NCBI GenBank assembly: GCA_017642535.1
Contig: JAGCOW010000069.1
Coordinates: forward strand, 1 to 57,307
Reading direction: 5' to 3'
Length of the DNA: 57,307 bases
Origin: Bacteroidales bacterium
GTDB lineage: Bacteria > Bacteroidota > Bacteroidia > Bacteroidales > UBA1715
The notes beneath the pieces were generated by a model. It saw nothing but the letters and a program-made list of their open reading frames with translations. It was not told the origin of the DNA and made no database searches. Below, in pieces: positions 51,207-57,307 of this stretch. Position numbers and translations under genes: made by a program. Within the stretch, counting starts at the first letter, position 1. Each line of letters begins with the position of its first letter.

Positions 51207-51958
51207 AGAAATTTATAACGATATATTTATTTTTACTCATAGGTATTCTTGCTTTCTCACAAGAAGAAGACTCTTTGATATATCTCAATCCAAACAAGAA
51301 AATATATTTTACCGATCCAGCAGAGCTCATTCTGCAATTTACTCAAACAAACATTCAAGACAACACGGCACGGAATGGCATTCGTGCATCATATTTCACG
51401 AACGTGCCATACTATATGCACATGAATTTCAATCAACATTTTGGAATCATGCCTGGTGTGTCAATCAAAAATATCGGGATAAAGACAAAAGACGAGATAA
51501 TTGACTCTGTTTCATACTATAAGGTAATGCGAAGAGTTTTTACTGCCGGGATTTCGGCAGCAGCAAAAATTGGGGTGTTCAACAAAGGTTTATGGTTTTA
51601 CGGCGGTGGCGGCGTTGATTGGGCGTTTCACTATCGTCAGAAATACTATGAGAAAACTGATAAAAAACATATCACCAAAAAAGGTGAATGGTTGAGCAAT
51701 ACTACTCCAAACGTGATTCCATCGGTTTTCGTCGGAGTTCAAACACCTATTGGATTAAACGTAAAGGCAACATACTATTTCAACGATTTTCTAAATCAAA
51801 ATTATAAGGGTACGTTTGGTGATTTCAGCAAAATCACTCAGTCTGAATTATTTACGATTACATTCTCACTGGTGTTTAAAGAGATAAAAGAAAAAGTGAG
51901 CGAACTCGGAATAGAACAACCTTCAACAATGCGCAAAGAAAAAGCAATTGAATTATGA
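51203..51958 (+). CDS. Outer-membrane beta-barrel-like protein (unknown)
   Basis: A 251-residue exported protein (signal ending LAFSQ) with amphipathic strands such as GIRASYFTNVPYYMHMNFNQHFG, VFTAGISAAAKIGVFNKGLWF and GGGGVDWAFHYRQKYY, and a near-terminal FTITFSLVFKEI. This fits a small 8-10 strand barrel of the outer-membrane-beta-barrel superfamily. Linked to the PafA-like gene by an ATGA overlap and to the FkbM gene the same way. No family recognised. Confidence 0.7.
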   Translation: MKKFITIYLFLLIGILAFSQEEDSLIYLNPNKKIYFTDPAELILQFTQTNIQDNTARNGIRASYFTNVPYYMHMNFNQHFGIMPGVSIKNIGIKTKDEIIDSVSYYKVMRRVFTAGISAAAKIGVFNKGLWFYGGGGVDWAFHYRQKYYEKTDKKHITKKGEWLSNTTPNVIPSVFVGVQTPIGLNVKATYYFNDFLNQNYKGTFGDFSKITQSELFTITFSLVFKEIKEKVSELGIEQPSTMRKEKAIEL

Positions 51959-52683
51959 AACACATAAAATACATACTATACAAATTACTTGGGTTAAAAG
52001 CATACCTACAAGTTGTCAGTAGAGTCTATATTTTTTTAATTTCAATAGGTTTTGGAAAAAAGAAATATCCTGAAATTCATTATTTGAAACAGATTGTTAA
52101 ACCTGGCTCACATTGTATCGACATTGGTGCAAACCTTGGTTATTTTTCGTATTTTATGAGCAAATTTGCCGGTGCGTCAGGAAAAATTTATTCTATAGAA
52201 CCAATTCCACTTTTTGGTGAAATTTGGAAGAAAAACGTGGCAAGAACGGATTTCAACAATATAGAATTACTCCCCTATGCTTTGGGCGCCGAAGAAAAAA
52301 TGGTAACGATGGGAATGCCTGTCGTTGACGGAACTGTTCACCACGGAATGACAAAAATCATTGATTCTCGTTCGCAATGCGAGAAAACATTTGAGGTGCA
52401 GATGCAAGTTCCAGATACATTATTTCAAAACCTTCCCAAAATTGATTTCATCAAAATCGATATTGAAGGTTACGAGCACGTTGCTTTTGCCAATATGAAA
52501 AAACTGCTTAAACGGGATAAACCGCTTATTCAGTCGGAACTTGGCGGAGAAGAAAATCGTAAAGAATGTTTCGCCATTTTGACCGAATTAGGTTACGAGC
52601 CATACATTCTTCAAGAAAATGAACTGAAAAAAATACCCGTGAGCGAAATCAACGATCACGGGCAAGATTTCTATTGGAAATAA
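51955..52683 (+). CDS. FkbM family methyltransferase
   Basis: A 242-residue SAM-dependent methyltransferase of the FkbM type, which modifies sugars or other hydroxyl/phosphate groups in glycans. SAM site: VKPGSHCIDIGANLGYFSYFMS (about residues 40-61), GKIYSIEPIPLFGEIW, then FIKIDIEGYEHVAFANMKKLL (about 164-184) as the second family motif. A short hydrophobic N-terminus could touch the membrane. End of the nadC operon; substrate unknown. Confidence 0.9.
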   Translation: MKHIKYILYKLLGLKAYLQVVSRVYIFLISIGFGKKKYPEIHYLKQIVKPGSHCIDIGANLGYFSYFMSKFAGASGKIYSIEPIPLFGEIWKKNVARTDFNNIELLPYALGAEEKMVTMGMPVVDGTVHHGMTKIIDSRSQCEKTFEVQMQVPDTLFQNLPKIDFIKIDIEGYEHVAFANMKKLLKRDKPLIQSELGGEENRKECFAILTELGYEPYILQENELKKIPVSEINDHGQDFYWK

Positions 52684-52691
52684 GTTGTAAA

Positions 52692-54488
52692 CTACATTCT
52701 TTCGGGAACCTTAATTCCCAACAAATTCATTCCTGATGCGATAATTGTAGCAACTTCCTTCGACAGCGCCAGACGGAATGCCTTTGTTGCTTGATGTTCC
52801 TCGTTAAGAATTGAATAATCGTGATAGAACTGATTATACAATTTCACGAAATCATAGACATAATTTGCGATATACGACGGAGCGTGGTCTTTCGCAGCCG
52901 TCTCAATCACGTAGCCATAACGAGAGATTGTTTTTAACAATTCTTTTTCCTTATCATTACATTCGCTAACAGAAAAATTCTCGTTCACCTCTATGCCCTG
53001 CTCTTTTGCCTTACGCAACAACGAGCATATACGTGCGTGAGTATATTGGATAAATGGTCCCGTATTTCCGTTAAAATCAATTGATTCCTTTGGATTGAAC
53101 AACATCGTTTTACGAGGTTCTACTTTCAAGATGAAGTATTTCAACGCACCTTGTGCAATAATTTCGTGTACTTCGGCGGCCTCTTCTGCTGGCAAACTGT
53201 TCAATTTCCCCAATTCGTCGGAAATTGCCTTTGCATCTTGCAACATTGATTCCATCAAATCGTCGGCATCGACAACAGTTCCTTCACGGGATTTCATTTT
53301 GCCTTCTGGCAATTCAACCATGCCATACGACATGTGATAGATTCTGTTTGCCCACGAATATCCTAATTTTTGAAGAATCAAACTCAACACCTGGAAATGG
53401 TAATTTTGCTCATTACCAACAACATAGATAAGCTCGCCCATCTCGCCGTATTCACGGAAACGTTCTATTGCCGTACCTATATCTTGTGTCATATACACCG
53501 AAGTGCCATCGGGACGCAAAAGCAACTTTTGATCCAAGCCATCACCTGTCAAGTCAGCCCAAACGGATTTATCCTCTTTTTGGAACAAGATTCCACGTTG
53601 CAAACCATCCATCACAACTTTTTTGCCCAACAAATACGTTTGTGATTCGTAATACACGTGGTCGAACGAAACACCCATACGTTTGTAGGTAGCATCAAAA
53701 CCTTCGTAAACCCAACCGTTCATTGTTTTCCAAAGTTTCAACACTTCCCCGTCGCCTTGTTCCCATTTCACCAACATCTCGCGTGCTTGCAACAAAATCG
53801 GTGCTTCGGCCTTGGCTTCGTCTTCCGACTTTCCTTGACTGATTAAGTCGGCAATTTGCTTTTTATATTCTTGGTCAAAAATCACGTAGTATTTTCCCAC
53901 CAGATGGTCACCTTTCATTCCCGAAGACTGCGGGGTTTCGCCGTTTCCAAACAATTTCCACGCAATCATCGACTTACAAATGTGAATACCACGATCATTC
54001 ACCAAATTTGCCTTAATCACACGATTACCGTTTGCAGCCAAAATTTGCGAGATTGAATATCCCAACAAATTGTTGCGAATATGCCCTAAATGCAGTGGTT
54101 TATTGGTATTAGGCGAAGAAAATTCCACCATAACAGTTGGAGAATCCGCAGTTATTGTTTTTTTTCCGTAATTTTCACCCTGCTTGAGAGCATCTTGTAA
54201 CAACGACAACCAGTATTTCACCGAAATAGTGAGATTCAAAAATCCCTTTATAACCGAATAAGACTCAATGGCTTCGATATTATCCACCAAATATTTTCCA
54301 ATTTCATTGGCGGTTTCTTCGGGAGATTTTTTTGAAAAACGAACCAAAGGGAAAATCACAACGGTTTTATCCCCTGCGATTTCCTTTTTGGTTTCTTGTA
54401 ATTGAATATTTTTTGACTCGATTGTCGCTCCGTACAATTCAGAAACGGCGCGAATCAATTCCTGTTCAATAAGGTTGTCTATCGTCAT
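52692..54488 (-). CDS. argS: Arginyl-tRNA synthetase
   Basis: A 598-residue class I synthetase for Arg. Motifs: NTNKPLHLGHIRNNLLG (HIGH, about residues 124-140), GMVELPEGKMKSREGTVV (KMSKS-like; key Lys), and a helical anticodon-binding C-terminal domain (IQYTHARICSLLRKAKE to the end ending PERM). The Met at 54488 (MTIDNLIEQEL) is preferred over an earlier one that overlaps glyA. It follows glyA by 19 nt in the same direction, so they share an operon. Confidence 0.96.
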   Translation of the reverse strand: MTIDNLIEQELIRAVSELYGATIESKNIQLQETKKEIAGDKTVVIFPLVRFSKKSPEETANEIGKYLVDNIEAIESYSVIKGFLNLTISVKYWLSLLQDALKQGENYGKKTITADSPTVMVEFSSPNTNKPLHLGHIRNNLLGYSISQILAANGNRVIKANLVNDRGIHICKSMIAWKLFGNGETPQSSGMKGDHLVGKYYVIFDQEYKKQIADLISQGKSEDEAKAEAPILLQAREMLVKWEQGDGEVLKLWKTMNGWVYEGFDATYKRMGVSFDHVYYESQTYLLGKKVVMDGLQRGILFQKEDKSVWADLTGDGLDQKLLLRPDGTSVYMTQDIGTAIERFREYGEMGELIYVVGNEQNYHFQVLSLILQKLGYSWANRIYHMSYGMVELPEGKMKSREGTVVDADDLMESMLQDAKAISDELGKLNSLPAEEAAEVHEIIAQGALKYFILKVEPRKTMLFNPKESIDFNGNTGPFIQYTHARICSLLRKAKEQGIEVNENFSVSECNDKEKELLKTISRYGYVIETAAKDHAPSYIANYVYDFVKLYNQFYHDYSILNEEHQATKAFRLALSKEVATIIASGMNLLGIKVPERM

Positions 54489-54507
54489 TTTTTTCAAAAG
54501 AAATATA

Positions 54508-55785
54508 TTAGCAAGCAAATAATGGATATTGAGCCATCATTTCGTTTACTGTCTTGCGAACCGAAGTAATTGTTGCTTCAGTTGGATCGCACAAAACTTT
54601 GTCAATCAATTCTACAATCGTCTTTATTCCGTCTTCTTTTACGCCACGAGTGGTGATAGCCGGCGTACCGAAACGCAAGCCAGAAGTTTGGAATGCACTA
54701 CGAGTATCGAAAGGAACAAGGTTTTTGTTTGTCGTAATGTCGGCAGCAACCAACGATTCTTCGGCAACTTTACCTGTCAATTCAGGGAATTTCGGGCGAA
54801 GGTCAACCAACATTGAGTGATTGTCGGTTCCGTCGGAAATAATCTTGTAACCACGATTAACAAATTCTTGAGCCATTACAGCAGCGTTCTTCTTAACCTG
54901 TTCTTGATATTTCTTGAATTCAGGAGTCAATGCTTCGCCGAAAGCAACTGCCTTAGCTGCAATAACATGTTCAAGAGGTCCGCCTTGCATACCTGGGAAT
55001 ACAGCAGAGTTAATCAATTGTCCCATAGTCTTAACCACACCTTTTGGCGTTGTTTTACCCCATGGATTTTCAAAATCTTTTCCAATCAAGATAATACCAC
55101 CACGAGGACCACGCAATGTCTTGTGCGTTGTTGACGTTACAATGTGAGCATATTTTACAGGGTTTTTCAACAAACCAGCAGCAATCAAACCTGCCGGGTG
55201 AGCCATATCTACCATAAAGATTGCACCAACTTTGTCAGCAATTGCACGCATTCTCTCATAATCCCATTCACGGCTATATGCAGAACCACCACCGATAATC
55301 AACTTCGGTTTTTCAGCCAAAGCGATTTTTTCCATTTCGTCGTAATCAACACGACCAGTCTCCTTGTTCAAGAAATACGGGACTGGTTTGTAAATCATAC
55401 CCGACGTATTTACTGGTGAACCGTGAGACAAGTGACCACCGTGATTCAAATCCAAGCCCATGAACTTGTCACCAGGTTGCAAAATTGACAACAAAACGGC
55501 ACCATTTGCCTGAGCACCCGAGTGAGGTTGCACGTTTGCAAATTCAGCACCATACAATTGTTTCAATCGTTCAATTGCCAATGTTTCAATTTCATCGACA
55601 ACCTCGCAACCACCATAATGACGTTTGCCAGGATAACCTTCGGCATACTTGTTTGTGCAGTAGGAACCCATAGCTTCCATTACTTGGTCACTCACGAAAT
55701 TTTCTGAAGCAATCAATTCTATGCCTCGCAACTGTCTTTGATGTTCTTTCTCGATTAAATCAAAGATTGTAGTATCTCTATTCAT
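54508..55785 (-). CDS. glyA: Serine hydroxymethyltransferase
   Basis: A 425-residue PLP enzyme converting serine and tetrahydrofolate to glycine and 5,10-methylene-tetrahydrofolate. Family motifs: [20 protein letters not shown] near the N-terminus (about residues 22-41), [12 protein letters not shown] (about 122-133), [11 protein letters not shown] and the PLP-lysine [14 protein letters not shown] (about residues 228-241). Normal length. A -7 box lies about 26 nt upstream. It feeds one-carbon units to purL-type purine synthesis nearby. Confidence 0.97.
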   Translation of the reverse strand: MNRDTTIFDLIEKEHQRQLRGIELIASENFVSDQVMEAMGSYCTNKYAEGYPGKRHYGGCEVVDEIETLAIERLKQLYGAEFANVQPHSGAQANGAVLLSILQPGDKFMGLDLNHGGHLSHGSPVNTSGMIYKPVPYFLNKETGRVDYDEMEKIALAEKPKLIIGGGSAYSREWDYERMRAIADKVGAIFMVDMAHPAGLIAAGLLKNPVKYAHIVTSTTHKTLRGPRGGIILIGKDFENPWGKTTPKGVVKTMGQLINSAVFPGMQGGPLEHVIAAKAVAFGEALTPEFKKYQEQVKKNAAVMAQEFVNRGYKIISDGTDNHSMLVDLRPKFPELTGKVAEESLVAADITTNKNLVPFDTRSAFQTSGLRFGTPAITTRGVKEDGIKTIVELIDKVLCDPTEATITSVRKTVNEMMAQYPLFAC

Positions 55786-55810
55786 CAGTATAATATTAAG
55801 TTAAGCGTGA

Positions 55811-55818
55811 CAAAAATA
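55811..55818 (-). promoter_or_regulatory. -7 box for the glyA/argS operon
   Basis: The minus strand reads TATTTTTG, about 26 nt upstream of the glyA start at 55785. The -33 element is not obvious. Confidence 0.55.
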
Positions 55819-55992
55819 CATAAAAAACGCACACTGAAATGAAGATTCTTGTATAATTATAAACAGATTTTTAAATATGTTTTATGCTACTATATTATTA
55901 TGTCTTTTCGCTACAAAAAAAAATCTTGGCATGACATTTTATAAGAATAATAACTATTTATTAACATCGCAATTTCCACACGTTTTTCCTTG

Positions 55993-56000
55993 TATATTTG
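55993..56000 (+). promoter_or_regulatory. -7 box for purL
   Basis: TATATTTG at 55993-56000, 21 nt before the ATG at 56022. Confidence 0.65.
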
Positions 56001-56021
56001 TGCATCAAAAATTTTTGAAAT

Positions 56022-57307
56022 ATGATATACTTCTTCGAAGACAAACAGCACAAAATCCTTGCTGTACAGTCTGATTCAGCTTTTGACGAAAAAACAACGG
56101 AAAAACTTTCGTGGTTGTTTGGCAACGCTCACATCATTGATGCACAAACTCTTGACGGCAAATTCATCGGCCCTCGCCGCGAAATGATTACCCCGTGGAG
56201 TACCAACGCCGTTGAAATCACCCAAAATATGGGCATTTCGGGCATTAAACGTATAGAAGAATACGTTCCGCAAACAGAAAATAGTGCGTTCGACCCGATG
56301 TTGCAACGCAAATACGAAGGTCTGAACCAAGATATTTTCACCATAAACCACGAACCCGACCCTATCATTTTTATTGATGACTTGAACGAATACAATAAAA
56401 AAGAAGGTTTGGCTCTCAACGAAAATGAGATTGCGTATCTTGAAGGATTGGCAAAAAAACTTGGAAGAAAACTTACCGACAGCGAAGTGTTCGGATTCTC
56501 GCAAGTGAACTCGGAACACTGCCGTCACAAAATTTTCGGTGGCAGCTTCGTCATTGACGGACAAGAAAAACCGTTTTCTTTGTTCAAAATGATAAAACAA
56601 ACGACGGAACAAAATCCGAATCGTGTTATTTCTGCATACAAAGACAATTGCGCCTTCATCCAAGGTCCTATGATTGAGCAATTTGCACCTGAAACGCAGA
56701 ACAAGCCAGACTTTTTCACCATAAAAGATTACGAATCGGTAATTTCGTTGAAAGCCGAAACGCACAACTTCCCTACTACTGTGGAACCATTCAACGGCGC
56801 CGCTACGGGAACAGGCGGCGAAATTCGCGACAGAATCGCTGGCGGAAAGGCGGCTTATCCGATTGCAGGAACAGCAGTGTATATGACTTCATATACCCGT
56901 TTGAACAATCCCGAACGTATTTGGGAAAATGCGACAAAACCTCGTCCGTGGCTTTACCAGACGCCAAAAGACATTCTTATCAAGGCATCGAACGGAGCGA
57001 GCGATTTCGGTAACAAATTCGGTCAACCGCTTATCTGCGGTAGCGTCTTGACATTCGAACATTTTGAAAACAATAAGAAATACGGTTTCGACAAGGTTAT
57101 TATGATGGCTGGTGGCGTTGGCTATGCAAAGAAAAACGACAGCTTGAAAGACACACCCGAAGTCGGTGACAAAGTTGTGCTGCTTGGTGGCGACAACTAT
57201 CGCATCGGAATGGGCGGTGGCGCTGTTTCGTCGGTTGCCACAGGCGAATACAACAACGCGATAGAGTTGAACGCCATTCAGCGAAGCAACCCTGAAATGC
57301 AGAAACG
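56022..57307 (+). CDS. purL: Phosphoribosylformylglycinamidine synthase (5' part, runs off window)
   Basis: The N-terminal ~428 residues of the single-chain PurL of de novo purine synthesis, which makes FGAM from FGAR, glutamine and ATP. Recognisable: MIYFFEDKQHKILAVQSD start, then GFSQVNSEHCRHKIFGG (about residues 153-169, linker/ATP region), SLKAETHNFPTTVEPFNGAATGTGGEIRD (about 242-270, key words only) and LLGGDNYRIGMGGGAVSS close to the window edge. The full protein (about 1200-1230 aa including the glutaminase) continues beyond the window. No frameshift seen in the part present. Confidence 0.95.
   Translation, partial: MIYFFEDKQHKILAVQSDSAFDEKTTEKLSWLFGNAHIIDAQTLDGKFIGPRREMITPWSTNAVEITQNMGISGIKRIEEYVPQTENSAFDPMLQRKYEGLNQDIFTINHEPDPIIFIDDLNEYNKKEGLALNENEIAYLEGLAKKLGRKLTDSEVFGFSQVNSEHCRHKIFGGSFVIDGQEKPFSLFKMIKQTTEQNPNRVISAYKDNCAFIQGPMIEQFAPETQNKPDFFTIKDYESVISLKAETHNFPTTVEPFNGAATGTGGEIRDRIAGGKAAYPIAGTAVYMTSYTRLNNPERIWENATKPRPWLYQTPKDILIKASNGASDFGNKFGQPLICGSVLTFEHFENNKKYGFDKVIMMAGGVGYAKKNDSLKDTPEVGDKVVLLGGDNYRIGMGGGAVSSVATGEYNNAIELNAIQRSNPEMQK

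Noticed and set aside
1..57307. CRISPR arrays, rRNA genes, IS elements, integrative elements
   Set aside because: No regularly spaced short repeats, rRNA sequence, transposase or integrase was seen on either strand; only one tRNA was found.

Overview
The window is a 57.3 kb piece of a low-GC Bacteroidota chromosome, most likely from the order Bacteroidales. The evidence is a dense set of primary-sigma promoters of the Bacteroidetes type (a TAnnTTTG -7 box, often with TTTG about 19 nt upstream), starts that mostly lack Shine-Dalgarno sequences, type IX secretion (T9SS) parts and cargo (a plug protein, a C-terminal sorting domain protein, GldH), a Na+-NQR operon, a TonB-dependent receptor, MqnP of menaquinone synthesis and many small lipoproteins. 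No rRNA, CRISPR array, intact IS element or prophage was found.

Layout. 1-8.2 kb (mostly minus): T9SS plug protein, an acyltransferase/PaaK-like ligase pair, Skp/OmpH, tRNA-Lys(UUU), a large T9SS cargo protein and a PASTA protein. 8.2-8.5 kb: no gene, but a promoter, a long-range stem and a U-tract that together look like a ~195-nt structured RNA. 8.5-13.9 kb: BadF-type kinase, DUF4286 and membrane protein operon, DJ-1 family protein, iron alcohol dehydrogenase, DedA. 13.9-19.9 kb: complete nqrABCDEF operon. 19.9-25 kb: an accessory stretch with two ~93-bp direct repeats, palindromic GTAGAGACG elements, a broken T9SS sorting domain, an orphan PBECR-like protein, an unrecognised Cys-containing protein, a secreted Fn3/FISUMP-like protein with a (TG)10 tract upstream, and a RhuM-type protein with a C-terminal PLD-like motif. 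25-32.2 kb: coaX, barrel protein, TPR protein, lptC, small membrane protein, PpiD-like foldase, lipoprotein. 32.2-36.9 kb: HU, a 29-aa bS22-like protein, RNase G, a MORN-like repeat protein, L31 type B, SRP RNA, threonylcarbamoyl-AMP synthase. 37-48 kb: TonB receptor, BatA-domain protein, a class III cyclase-like protein, trpS, a partial aryl-polyene-like set (two LolA-like proteins, a hotdog dehydratase, GT2), DUF4837, mqnP. 48-57.3 kb: gldH, nadC with a catalytically degenerate PafA-like protein, a barrel protein and an FkbM methyltransferase; argS, glyA and the 5' part of purL.

Most of the window is core cell-envelope, energy and translation housekeeping arranged in tight operons with ATGA overlaps. 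The observations most worth following are the structured RNA at 8.26-8.46 kb, the repeat-bracketed cassette at 20.0-21.2 kb with covarying palindromes at gene 3' ends, the phosphatase homologue that has lost most catalytic residues, the cyclase-like protein next to trpS, and the strong hairpin just upstream of the RNase G start.
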